Source: Leifsonia sp. Leaf336
GTDB taxonomy: Bacteria; Actinomycetota; Actinomycetes; Actinomycetales; Microbacteriaceae
Assembly: GCF_001423695.1 (NCBI RefSeq)
Contig: NZ_LMOZ01000003.1
Span: forward strand, 415,018-479,017
DNA: 64,000 nt
Direction: 5' to 3'
Below, one piece after another: positions 1 to 12,872 of the stretch. Below the pieces are notes generated by a model, which had not been told where the DNA came from, made no database searches, and saw only the letters and a list, made by a program, of their open reading frames with translations. The position numbers were made by a program, and so were the translations under genes. Position 1 is the stretch's first letter. The number at the start of each line of letters is the position of its first letter.

Positions 1-995
1 ACCTGCCCCCACTCGTCGTCGGGCGCGGCGACCACGACGACGTCGCCGAGCGCCGGCAGCGCGCGGACAACGCGTTCGACGGCGTCCAGCAGCACCTTCT
101 CGCCACCGGAGATGATCACATTGTCCGAGCGCCCGCGCACGGTCACTCGTCCGTCGACGACCTCGCCGAGATCACCTGTGCGGTACCACCGCGCGCCGCC
201 CTCCTCGTAGAACGACGCCGCCGTCCGCCCTTCGTCGCCGATGTAGCCTTCGGCCAGGGACGGTCCGCTGATCTCGAGCAAACCGTCCACCGCGCGCACC
301 ACCGTCGTGCCGATGGGGACGCGGTCGTAGACGCATCCCCCGGCGGTCTCACTCGAGCCGTAGGTGGTGAGAATGCGAGCGCCGAGCTCCTCCGCCCGCT
401 CGCGAAGCCGCGTGTCGAGCGACTGCCCGCCGACGAGGAGGCCGTCGAACCGCCTCAACGCCGCGCCCACCTCGCGGGCACCTCCCTCGGCGGCATCCAC
501 AAGCCGCGCCAGCTGCACCGGCACCAGCGACGTGTAGAGCTGATCGTCAGTGAGCTCACCCGTCAGCTCGGCGAACCGCCTCGGGTCGAAGTGCCCCTCG
601 CCGTAGTAGACGGGTTCCGTTCCCGCCGCGAGAGAGCGCACGAGCACCTGAGCCCCCGCGACGTAGTGCGAGGGAAGCGCGAGCAACCATTGCCCCTGAC
701 CTCCCACCGCGCCGGCGGAGGCCGCCGCACTCGCGAGCAGGGCGTCGACGGAGAGCGCGACCCGCTTCGGCACACCCGTCGACCCGGAGGTCTCGATGAC
801 GAGGGCGACATTCTGCGGGGCCCGCTCCGCTTGCGCTGGCCACGCGGCCGCCTGCTCCGCGCTGGCCTCCGCATGCTCCCGCGGAGCGCCACTGCGTGGA
901 ACGACCGCCGGCCCACCATCGGCGAGCGCCGCGCGCAACGCCACGAAGACATCCTGCGGCCGGCTCGCATCGACCACCTGGTACGCGCGCGTCAC
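1..995 (-). CDS. menE: o-succinylbenzoate-CoA ligase MenE (3' part missing)
   Basis: Menaquinone pathway enzyme that activates o-succinylbenzoate with ATP and CoA for ring closure by MenB. About 331 residues are visible; the C-terminal end lies beyond the left edge. The acyl-adenylate signature ETSGSTGVPKRV is near residues 69-80, the family motif YRTGD near residue 270, and a GRSDNVIISGGEK segment follows, all as expected for the AMP-binding superfamily. I chose the GTG at 993-995 because it begins the conserved reading frame; no better start is visible. It lies 58 bases downstream of menB on the same strand, and that pairing is what separates MenE from other acyl-CoA ligases. Confidence 0.88.
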   Translation of the reverse strand, partial: MTRAYQVVDASRPQDVFVALRAALADGGPAVVPRSGAPREHAEASAEQAAAWPAQAERAPQNVALVIETSGSTGVPKRVALSVDALLASAAASAGAVGGQGQWLLALPSHYVAGAQVLVRSLAAGTEPVYYGEGHFDPRRFAELTGELTDDQLYTSLVPVQLARLVDAAEGGAREVGAALRRFDGLLVGGQSLDTRLRERAEELGARILTTYGSSETAGGCVYDRVPIGTTVVRAVDGLLEISGPSLAEGYIGDEGRTAASFYEEGGARWYRTGDLGEVVDGRVTVRGRSDNVIISGGEKVLLDAVERVVRALPALGDVVVVAAPDDEWGQ

Positions 996-1053
996 GTCGC
1001 CATCCCAGTGCCTGCGTCTGACACCGCAGCCGTGCTCGGCTTGGCCACCGCGC

Positions 1054-1965
1054 TTAGTACTGCCATGGGAACGGCGACCAGTCCGGCTCGCGCTTCTCGA
1101 GAAATGCGTCGCGACCTTCGACAGCCTCGTCGGTTCCGTAGGCCAGCCGCGTCGCCTCTCCCGCGAACACCTGCTGGCCCACGAGCCCGTCATCGACCGC
1201 GTTGAACGCGAACTTGAGCATGCGGATCGCCGTCGGAGACTTGGTGAGAATCTCCTCCGCCCACTCGACCGCCGTTTCCTCCAGCTCCGCGTGCGGCACG
1301 ACCGCGTTCACCGCTCCGCGCTCGTAGGCCCGTTGCGCGGAGTACTCCCGAGCAAGGAAGAAGACCTCACGACCGAACTTCTGGCCAACCTGTCGGGCGA
1401 AGTAGGCGCTGCCGTAGCCGGCGTCGAACGATCCGACGTCGGCGTCGGTCTGCTTGAACCGCCCGTGCTCCGCGCTCGCGATGGTGAGATCGCAGACGAC
1501 GTGAAGGGAATGCCCGCCGCCGGCCGCCCACCCGGGCACGACCGCGATGACGACCTTGGGCATGAAGCGGATGAGTCGCTGAACCTCGAGGATGTGCAGG
1601 CGGCCGCTTCGAGCGCTGTCGATCCCCGACCCCGTCTCGTTGTCGGCGTACTTGTATCCGTCGCGGCCGCGGATGCGCTGGTCACCGCCGGAGCAGAACG
1701 CCCAGCCACCGTCTTTCGGGCTCGGCCCGTTGCCGGTGAGCAGCACCACGCCGATCTTCGGGTTGGTGCGCGCGTTCTCGAGAGCGGCATAGAGCTCGTC
1801 GACCGTGTGCGGACGGAATGCGTTGCGCACCTCGGGCCGGTTGAAGGCGACACGCGCGATGCGCCCGCTGACGTCGTGATGGTAGGTGATGTCGGTGAGC
1901 GCCCCGAAACCAGGGACGTCCCTCCACACCGCGGGGTCGAAGAGCTCTGATACTGCCGAAGACAT
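1054..1965 (-). CDS. menB: 1,4-dihydroxy-2-naphthoyl-CoA synthase MenB
   Basis: Crotonase-superfamily enzyme that closes the naphthoquinone ring of menaquinone from o-succinylbenzoyl-CoA. The 303-residue length fits actinobacterial MenB. Visible motifs are CSGGDQR (91-97), the oxyanion-hole segment WAAGGGHSLH (about 146-155) and SFDAGYGS (179-186), which carries the catalytic Asp characteristic of MenB. The ATG at 1963-1965 sits six bases from a TAGGCT box, so the mRNA is probably leaderless. It is divergent from menC (57-base gap) and followed by menE. Confidence 0.95.
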   Translation of the reverse strand: MSSAVSELFDPAVWRDVPGFGALTDITYHHDVSGRIARVAFNRPEVRNAFRPHTVDELYAALENARTNPKIGVVLLTGNGPSPKDGGWAFCSGGDQRIRGRDGYKYADNETGSGIDSARSGRLHILEVQRLIRFMPKVVIAVVPGWAAGGGHSLHVVCDLTIASAEHGRFKQTDADVGSFDAGYGSAYFARQVGQKFGREVFFLAREYSAQRAYERGAVNAVVPHAELEETAVEWAEEILTKSPTAIRMLKFAFNAVDDGLVGQQVFAGEATRLAYGTDEAVEGRDAFLEKREPDWSPFPWQY

Positions 1966-1971
1966 GCCTCA

Positions 1972-1977
1972 AGCCTA
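1972..1977 (-). promoter_or_regulatory. -10 box of menB, leaderless
   Basis: TAGGCT read on the minus strand, six bases before the menB ATG. The spacing puts the transcription start at or next to the start codon. No clear -35 was identified. Confidence 0.6.
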
Positions 1978-2022
1978 CGATCGCGCCGATCCGCGCGGCG
2001 GCTCGCGTGCCAAACTTGTGGA

Positions 2023-3015
2023 ATGCTGCCCCACCTGGACGACCTGTTAGGGACGGCGCGTGTCGTCCGGCTGCCGATGCGATCGCGGTTCCGCGGCATC
2101 ACCGTCCGCGAGGCTGTCCTCTTCGAGGGCCCCGAGGGCTGGACCGAGTTCTCCCCGTTCGTCGAGTACGACGACGAGGAGGCCGCCTCCTGGCTGCACG
2201 CCGCAATCGATTTCGGATGGCGGCCCCAGCCCGCGCCGCTGCGCCACCAGATCGCGGTCAACGCGACCGTCCCGGCCGTCGCCGCCGATGACGTCCCCGC
2301 CATTCTCGACCGATACCCCGGCGCGCGAACGGCCAAGGTCAAGGTCGCCGAGCCGGGTCAAACGCTCGCCGATGACATCGCCCGCGTGCGCGCCGTCCGC
2401 GAGATCGTGGGTCCGGAGGGCCGCGTCCGCGTCGACGCGAACGCGCTGTGGAACGTCGACGAGGCGGAGCACGCCATCCACGCGTTGGCCCCGTTCGATC
2501 TCGAGTACGTCGAGCAGCCCTGCGCGACCGTCGAGGAGCTCGCGGAGATCCGCGTCCGCACCCGGTACATGGACATCCCGATCGCCGCGGACGAGAGCGT
2601 TCGCAAGGCGAGCGACCCGCTCGCGGTCGCCCGCGCCGGCGCCGCCGACCTGCTGGTGATCAAGGCGCAGCCGCTCGGGGGCGTTCACACGGCCCTGCGG
2701 ATCGTCGCCGAAGCCGGCCTCCCCGTGGTCGTCTCCAGCGCCCTGGACACGTCGGTCGGAATCGCGATGGGCGCCTTCCTGGCGGCAGCCATCCCTGAAC
2801 TCGACTTCGATTGCGGACTCGGGACTGTCGCCATGTTCGACCAGGATGTCGCGGTATCGCCGCTCACGCCCGTCGACGGTGTCATCCGGGTCGAGCGTCC
2901 GGAGGTCTCGCCCGCTCAGCTCGATCGTCTCAGCGCGCCCGACGACCGCCGCGACTGGTGGCTCGATCGGGTTCGTCGCTGCTACCGCGTGGTCGAACGC
3001 ACGACGGCTCTCTAG
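2023..3015 (+). CDS. menC: o-succinylbenzoate synthase MenC
   Basis: Enolase-superfamily dehydratase that makes o-succinylbenzoate in menaquinone synthesis. Its 330 residues show the expected active-site elements in order: the KVK pair K105/K107 (K107 the likely base), the metal ligands in VDAN (D138), YVEQP (E164) and AADES (D190), and the second-face lysine in VIKAQ (K214). The ATG at 2023 follows a short 57-base divergent gap from menB. It is convergent with the HAD gene, whose stop is 24 bases away. The enolase superfamily is functionally diverse, but the menB/menE neighbours support MenC. Confidence 0.92.
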   Translation: MLPHLDDLLGTARVVRLPMRSRFRGITVREAVLFEGPEGWTEFSPFVEYDDEEAASWLHAAIDFGWRPQPAPLRHQIAVNATVPAVAADDVPAILDRYPGARTAKVKVAEPGQTLADDIARVRAVREIVGPEGRVRVDANALWNVDEAEHAIHALAPFDLEYVEQPCATVEELAEIRVRTRYMDIPIAADESVRKASDPLAVARAGAADLLVIKAQPLGGVHTALRIVAEAGLPVVVSSALDTSVGIAMGAFLAAAIPELDFDCGLGTVAMFDQDVAVSPLTPVDGVIRVERPEVSPAQLDRLSAPDDRRDWWLDRVRRCYRVVERTTAL

Positions 3016-3038
3016 GAAGCCGGGCGAACCTCAGCCGA

Positions 3039-4058
3039 TCAGGCGTAGAGCCGCTCTGGAACCTCCAGGCCGTAGATCGCCCGGCCCGAGTCCCAGATCG
3101 CCGCGCATGCGGCCCTCAGCAGGTCGAGTTCGTCGTCCCCTTCGCTGAGGATGCGGACCTCGTTGCCCTCGATCCCGACCGTCGACTTCCCGACGGTCAC
3201 CACGCCGTTGCGGGCGGTCTTCGTCTCGGGATACGGCTCGTCGAGCCCGCGCAGATCGCGCAGGATGTAGGTCGGTCGGGAGTCCGCTTCGGCGGCGAGC
3301 AGCTGCTTCGCCCGGTCGATCCCGGTCAGGACGAGCACCGACGCGATCCCCGCGCGGTTCGCACCGAGGACGTCGGTGTCGAGCCGGTCGCCGATGAACA
3401 GCGGCGTCTTGGCTTGGAAGCGCGCGATCGCTTCGTGGAAGATCGCCACCTCGGGCTTTCCCGCGACCAGCGGCAGCCTCCCGGCCGCGGTGTGCACCGC
3501 GGAGACGAGCGTGCCGTTGCCCGGCGCGATGCCGCGCGCGACCGGAATGGTCCAGTCGGTATTCGTCGCGATCCACGGCCGTTCGCTGTCGCTGCGGCCC
3601 TGGAGGGCGAACGCGGCTTCGGCCAGCTGGGTCCAGCCGACTTCCGGAGCGAAGCCCTGGATCACGGCGGCCGGGTCGTCCTCCGCGGAGCGGGTGACCG
3701 AGAAGCCGCCCTTCTGCACTTCGTCGACCAGGCCGTCTCCGCCGACGACCAGAACCGTCGATCCTGCCGGAACGTGCTCGCTGAGAAGCCGGACCGCCGC
3801 CTGCGGCGAGGTCACCACATCGCGCGGTTCGACGCGGAGGCCGAGGTCGCTGAGGTGGCCGGCCACCGACGCATCGGTGCGCGAGGCGTTGTTGGTGATG
3901 TAACCGACACGGACGGTTGCGGCGGCGCTGTTGAGGCTGTCGACCGCGTACGGGATGGCGTTCGGTCCGGTGTAGACCACGCCGTCGAGGTCGGCCAGCA
4001 CGAGGTCGACGCCCGTCAGCGGCGTCGCTGTCTCACTCGTCCGTCGAAACAGCGCCAT
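3039..4058 (-). CDS. HAD-superfamily subfamily IIA phosphatase (NagD-like)
   Basis: Predicted cytosolic phosphohydrolase of 339 residues; substrate unknown. The nucleophile motif DLDGVVY is at 23-29 (D23 nucleophile, D25 acid/base), motif II ITNN at 54-57, the lysine motif GKPE at 200-203 and the acidic motif GDRLDTD at 223-229, in the order typical of the NagD/PNPase-like IIA group. The ATG at 4056-4058 lies 26 bases inside the preceding TPR gene, so translation is probably coupled. In mycobacteria a similar HAD gene also follows a TPR-protein gene, upstream of tlyA; here menC follows instead. Confidence 0.85.
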   Translation of the reverse strand: MALFRRTSETATPLTGVDLVLADLDGVVYTGPNAIPYAVDSLNSAAATVRVGYITNNASRTDASVAGHLSDLGLRVEPRDVVTSPQAAVRLLSEHVPAGSTVLVVGGDGLVDEVQKGGFSVTRSAEDDPAAVIQGFAPEVGWTQLAEAAFALQGRSDSERPWIATNTDWTIPVARGIAPGNGTLVSAVHTAAGRLPLVAGKPEVAIFHEAIARFQAKTPLFIGDRLDTDVLGANRAGIASVLVLTGIDRAKQLLAAEADSRPTYILRDLRGLDEPYPETKTARNGVVTVGKSTVGIEGNEVRILSEGDDELDLLRAACAAIWDSGRAIYGLEVPERLYA

Positions 4059-5655
4059 CGTCCGGCTCGCCCTCCCGCTCGATGTCATCCTCGTCCTCTG
4101 AGCTCTCTTTCGGGTCTTCCCCGGGCTCCTGCTCGAAGACCTCCTCGATGACGTGGATGGTCTCGAGCTCGGCGTCCGACTGCGCTTCTTCCAACGCCAG
4201 TTCCGCACGCTCGGCGCGCTCCCGCCAGGTGGCTGCGTCATCATCACGGCCGAGGGCTTCGAGCACCTCCGCGTAGGCGTGGAACAGGTCCGGGCTCCAG
4301 CTGAAAGCACGGTTCGGGTCGAGCTGCGGGATCTCGAGCTCAGCGAGCGCGGCCTCGTCCTGACCGAGGTCCAGTCGCGCGCCGGACATCGCGATCGCCA
4401 ACGAGACCTGCACGTCCGTGGGGAGGCTCGCGCGGTCGACGGATCGCCCGAGCTCGAGGGCGCGGTCGGGCCGGCCGACGCCGCGCTCGCTGTCCACCAT
4501 CAGCGCGATCTGGTCGTTGGAGCCGGTGATCCGGCGGTAAGTGCGCAGTTCACGCAGGGCCAGCGCGAAGTCGCCAGTGGCGTACGCGGTGATCGCGAGT
4601 GTCTCGCGAACCACACCGATGCGTCCGGCGCGACGGGAGGCCGACATGGCGTGGCGGTGCGCCAGCTCGGGGTCGGTGTCGATGAGCCGGGAGGCCATGA
4701 CCAGGTGCTCTGCGACCCAGTCGGCGTTGTCCTTGCTGAGCGTTTTGAGCTCCACGCGCGCTTCCTTCGGGAGCTGACGCGCTTCGACGTCGTCGGGGAG
4801 GTCGGGGTCATCGTGCCGCGGACGAACCGCCCGTAGCTCACGAGCGCGCTTCTCTTCTTCGCTCAGCTCGTACTCGTGGTCACGGGCATCCCGGTCCCCG
4901 CGCGCGGGCCGGCCGCCTTTCGTCCAGAGCTTGTCGTCGGAACGACCTCCGCCCGCACGGCTGCCGTGCCCGCTCGGCCGACTGTCCCGTCCGCTGCCAG
5001 TGCTCGGCTTCCGGTTCGAGTCCCACGAACCGCCCTGCCGCGACCCGCCCTGACGCGGAGCACCCTCGCGCTGCGGCCGATCACCGCGGGGAGTACCGTC
5101 CCGCTGCGGCCGATCGCCGCGCGGAGCACCGTCCCGCTGCGGCCGATCGCCGCGCTGTCCGCCGCGTCCGTCCTGGCGATCGCGATCGTACCGGCCACCA
5201 CCTTGCTTATCGCGACGATACTGACCACCGCTCTGGCCGTCACGGCTGTACTTGCCGCTTCGGCTTCCGCCTGCGGCCCCACCGCGCTGCCCGTCCCTGC
5301 TCCAGCTGCCATCACGCTGCTGGTCGCGATTGCCGTCTCGCGCGGGTCCACCCGCTCCGGACCGACCCCCACCGGTGCCGCCGCGCTGCGATCCGTCTCC
5401 GGACTGCGGGCGCCCGCGCCCCTGGGCAGACGAGTCCCGGCGAGGGCCGCCGTCGTAGCCGGCGCCGCCTTTGCTCGAGCCCCCACGGTTCGTCGAGCCT
5501 CCTCGGTTCGAGGATCCACTGCGGTCGTACGATCGCCCACCGCCCTGCGAGCGTCCTCCGCTGGAGTCGTCGCGTCGTCCACGACCGGTACCGCGGCCGC
5601 GGTCGTCGCCGCGGGACGCGGACGTCCTGTCGTCGTCTGCAGGTGTATCGCTCAC
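4033..5655 (-). CDS. TPR-like protein with Gly/Arg/Ser/Asp-rich disordered N-terminus
   Basis: About 540 residues. Roughly the first 260 are low complexity: runs of G, R, S, D and Q with RGG/RGD steps and an 11-residue tandem repeat of the form RGDRPQRDGAP. The remainder is a helical TPR-like repeat domain ending in an acidic tail (EDEDD, DDGAVSTDE). GTG at 5653-5655 was chosen because GGGAGAA stands just upstream; the open frame continues further but would run into the rRNA terminator. Function is unknown. The charge pattern suggests RNA or ribosome contact, which is inference. It overlaps the HAD gene by 26 bases. The low-complexity half resists alignment. Confidence 0.8.
   Translation of the reverse strand: MSDTPADDDRTSASRGDDRGRGTGRGRRDDSSGGRSQGGGRSYDRSGSSNRGGSTNRGGSSKGGAGYDGGPRRDSSAQGRGRPQSGDGSQRGGTGGGRSGAGGPARDGNRDQQRDGSWSRDGQRGGAAGGSRSGKYSRDGQSGGQYRRDKQGGGRYDRDRQDGRGGQRGDRPQRDGAPRGDRPQRDGTPRGDRPQREGAPRQGGSRQGGSWDSNRKPSTGSGRDSRPSGHGSRAGGGRSDDKLWTKGGRPARGDRDARDHEYELSEEEKRARELRAVRPRHDDPDLPDDVEARQLPKEARVELKTLSKDNADWVAEHLVMASRLIDTDPELAHRHAMSASRRAGRIGVVRETLAITAYATGDFALALRELRTYRRITGSNDQIALMVDSERGVGRPDRALELGRSVDRASLPTDVQVSLAIAMSGARLDLGQDEAALAELEIPQLDPNRAFSWSPDLFHAYAEVLEALGRDDDAATWRERAERAELALEEAQSDAELETIHVIEEVFEQEPGEDPKESSEDEDDIEREGEPDDGAVSTDE
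5052..5157. repeat. 33-base in-frame tandem repeat
   Basis: Three full units begin at 5071, 5104 and 5137 (exact 33-base period), with a partial unit before the first. Each unit encodes an 11-residue RPQRDGAPRGD-type block in the TPR protein. The units differ by only a few bases, indicating recent slippage or gene conversion. Confidence 0.85.
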
Positions 5656-5690
5656 GACTTCTCCCTGTCGAGGTGGCGGGCTCCCTGCCC

Positions 5691-5696
5691 AGCCTA
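5691..5696 (-). promoter_or_regulatory. possible -10 box of the TPR/HAD operon
   Basis: TAGGCT on the minus strand, between the rRNA terminator and the TPR start. It would leave a leader of roughly 30 bases containing the GGGAGAA ribosome site. No convincing -35. Confidence 0.35.
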
Positions 5697-5750
5697 GGTG
5701 CGTGGATCGCGCAACGAACTGCTCGCGCGAAATTGGACCGTTAACGCGAA

Positions 5751-5776
5751 ATGGCCACCCATCACTGGGTGGCCAT
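5751..5776 (-). terminator. rRNA operon terminator
   Basis: Perfect 11-base stem (ATGGCCACCCA / TGGGTGGCCAT) with a TCAC loop, just past the 5S gene. The T-run that follows on the minus strand is short (TTTCGCG), so some readthrough into the TPR gene is possible. Confidence 0.8.
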
Positions 5777-5787
5777 CTCACAAAGAA

Positions 5788-5906
5788 GTCCGGCGGTGTC
5801 CTACTCTCCCACAGGGTCCCCCCTGCAGTACCATCGGCGCAGAGAGTCTTAGCTTCCGGGTTCGGAATGTAACCGGGCGTTTCCCTCTCGCTATGGCCGC
5901 CGAAAC
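5788..5906 (-). rRNA. rrf: 5S ribosomal RNA
   Basis: On the minus strand the sequence begins GTTTCGGCGGCCATAGCG and ends near GGACACCGCCGGAC. The two ends pair as 5S helix I, and the conserved internal segment CCGAACCCGGAAGCTAAG is present. Length is about 119 bases. Ends are accurate to a few bases. Confidence 0.95.
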
Positions 5907-6041
5907 ACTATTGATGTATCAAAGTGAACGAACAATCATCACGATTGTTTCAGTTCTCGACCGTACATCGAGAACCACATAGTGGACGCAAGCAATCTTG
6001 GCTCCTCATACCAGCCTTACAACAGTATGAAGATAGTGATT
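5907..6041 (-). other. 23S-5S spacer with processing stem
   Basis: Transcribed spacer without a tRNA. It holds a hairpin with arms GTTCTCGA (5953-5960) and TCGAGAAC (5968-5975). At about 5977-5999 lies the 3' arm that can pair with 9277-9297 in the 16S-23S spacer, enclosing the 23S RNA in a likely RNase III stem. Confidence 0.65.
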
Positions 6042-11108
<5,067 letters not shown>

Positions 11109-11377
11109 AATGTTCAGCTCCAAGTCGCAAGCGACTGGAAACATAGTGCAGGATCGGAGAGGAATATCTCGTCTCCTGCGAGTTTGTCTTGACTAAATTC
11201 GAATGTCTGACATTCGTTATCTAATCCAAAGGAATCTCATGCATCGACTTTCAGACCGAGGTCTTCGGGTCAATGCCGAGGTTTTTGGCATTTGACATTG
11301 TGCACGCTGTTGAGTTCTCAAGGATCGGACGCTCTCACCTTCAACCCTCTCGGGCTTCTCTGTGAGGCAACTTCTCT
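11109..11377 (-). promoter_or_regulatory. rRNA leader with boxA-like site and hairpins
   Basis: Transcribed leader between the last promoter and 16S. It contains CCTTGAGAACTCAA (11310-11322), a boxA-like antitermination element repeated in the 16S-23S spacer; the hairpin AGTCGC-AA-GCGACT (11123-11136); a palindrome GAATGTC-T-GACATTC (11201-11215) whose arm can pair with 9531-9539 to enclose 16S; and a further small hairpin at about 11273-11291. Confidence 0.6.
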
Positions 11378-11405
11378 ACCTTACCACTCTCAGTCAGTTT
11401 GTCAA
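11378..11405 (-). promoter_or_regulatory. rRNA promoter, proximal
   Basis: On the minus strand, TTGACA (11400-11405), a 16-base gap, then TAAGGT (11378-11383). This is the best consensus match of the three tandem promoters and closest to 16S. Confidence 0.75.
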
Positions 11406-11500
11406 GTTGGCCGTTTCGCGCTCTTTCGTTCATCCATCGTGGGATACATCCGATTTGCACGACCCGAACCGGTTAGACCTGCTCAGTGAGTGGGGTGTTA

Positions 11501-11530
11501 ATCCTAAGCGCAGCAAAGCAACTCTTTCAA
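11501..11530 (-). promoter_or_regulatory. rRNA promoter, middle
   Basis: On the minus strand, TTGAAA (11525-11530), an 18-base gap, then TAGGAT (11501-11506). Confidence 0.65.
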
Positions 11531-11620
11531 GTTGAGATTTGCCGCTAGGCTAAGGATTTGGTCCCGCTTGAGGCCGGGGAGCTCTTCCGCTCTCCCGCAC
11601 CTTTGGGGTGACAAGTAAGT

Positions 11621-11649
11621 ACTTTACGCAGGCCTCCGGAACGTCGCAA
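11621..11649 (-). promoter_or_regulatory. rRNA promoter, distal
   Basis: On the minus strand, TTGCGA (11644-11649), a 17-base gap, then TAAAGT (11621-11626). It lies about 120 bases upstream of the middle promoter. Confidence 0.55.
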
Positions 11650-11726
11650 ATCCCGCCGACATCCCGGGCGTGTCGCAGGGCAGCTTCCGCGTGATTCCGC
11701 GGAACTCGCCCCTTCAAACGCGAAAA

Positions 11727-11752
11727 CGCGGCCGCCCCGAGGGGCGACCGCG
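11727..11752 (-). terminator. terminator of the cytochrome c maturation operon
   Basis: On the minus strand, a GC-rich stem (CGCGGTCGCCCC / GGCGGCCGCG, one bulge) with a TCGG loop, followed by TTTTCGCGTTT. It begins 23 bases past the ccsB stop and insulates the rRNA promoters. Confidence 0.85.
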
Positions 11753-11774
11753 TCTGAGATCAGGTGCCGATCGA

Positions 11775-12863
11775 TCAGGATCCGAGACCCGAATAGGCGT
11801 GCAGTCCGTGGAAGAACACGTTGACGATGCCGAAGTTGAAGAGCACCGCCGCGAAACCGATGATCGCGAGCCACGCGGAACGCGATCCGCGCCAGCCGCG
11901 CGTCGCTCGCGCGTGGATGTAGCCGGCGTAGATCACCCAGATGATGAAGGTCCAGACTTCCTTCGTGTCCCAACCCCAGTAACGCCCCCACGCCTTCTCA
12001 GCCCAGATGGCTCCGGCGATGAGCGTGAACGTCCAGGCGATGAAGCCCACGATGTTGATCCGGTACGCGAGGTTCTCGAGGGCGACCGCGCTCGGGAGGG
12101 TGGCGAGGAACTTGAACTGCTGCGGCCGCGACTCCGCCTCCTGACGCTCACGCCGGTACTGCAGCAGCTGCAGTCCCGACAACGCGAACCCGAGTGCGAA
12201 GAACGCCGTGCCCAGCACGGCCACGATGATGTGGATCACCAGCCAGTACGACTGGAGCGCCGGCTGCAGCGGGACCACCGGGACGTAGTACCGCAGCAAC
12301 GCGATCCCCTGGAGCACGAGCACCAGACCGACGATGAACGTGCCGAGGTACTTGATGTCCCACTTGAGGTTGGCGACGAGGAAGACGCCGATGATGACCA
12401 GCGTGCCGGTCATCGAGAACTCCCACATGTTCGCCCACGGGACCCGGTCGGCGGCGATGCCGCGGAGCAGTGTGGCGATGACGTGCGACGCGAACCCGGC
12501 GATAGTGAGGCCGAAGGCCCAGCGGATGGACGTCGACGACGCGGCGCCGTTCATCACGTCGTCCTCGACCCGGGCGCTGATCCGTGACGACAGCCTCCCC
12601 AGTGCCGACGACGACGGCGGCGATGCGGGTGCCGGAGGCGGCGCCTGGCCTGTGGAGGCGGAGGGCGTCGTCGTCGAGGCGCCCACGGGCGCGGCGACTT
12701 CGGCTCTGCGCGCGACGGCGCTCGGGACCACGGCGACCTCGTCGGCGGTCACCCTCGCCCCGCGCCGGGCGAGATCGAGTGCGAACGCGATGAAGGCTGC
12801 GGCGTAGAACCCCATCGCCACGTAGATGAAGACCGTGGACAGCTGGGACAGGGTATCGGTCAC
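11775..12863 (-). CDS. ccsB: cytochrome c biogenesis protein CcsB (CcsA/CcmF-type heme handler)
   Basis: Integral membrane protein of 362 residues that, with ResB, carries heme across the membrane and attaches it to apocytochromes c (System II). The C-terminal half has the tryptophan-rich heme-binding segment WGRYWGWDTKEVWTF and several hydrophobic spans; an Ala/Pro/Ser-rich stretch (about residues 40-90) separates the first span from the core. It starts 9 bases after resB and is last in the operon, followed by a strong terminator. NCBI-style naming in actinobacteria calls this gene ccsB; elsewhere the orthologue is called CcsA. Confidence 0.92.
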   Translation of the reverse strand: MTDTLSQLSTVFIYVAMGFYAAAFIAFALDLARRGARVTADEVAVVPSAVARRAEVAAPVGASTTTPSASTGQAPPPAPASPPSSSALGRLSSRISARVEDDVMNGAASSTSIRWAFGLTIAGFASHVIATLLRGIAADRVPWANMWEFSMTGTLVIIGVFLVANLKWDIKYLGTFIVGLVLVLQGIALLRYYVPVVPLQPALQSYWLVIHIIVAVLGTAFFALGFALSGLQLLQYRRERQEAESRPQQFKFLATLPSAVALENLAYRINIVGFIAWTFTLIAGAIWAEKAWGRYWGWDTKEVWTFIIWVIYAGYIHARATRGWRGSRSAWLAIIGFAAVLFNFGIVNVFFHGLHAYSGLGS

Positions 12864-12872
12864 GATGAAACT

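Noticed and set aside
5052-5157. Possible CRISPR-like repeat
   Set aside because: Units are contiguous, in frame, without spacers, and encode a protein repeat.
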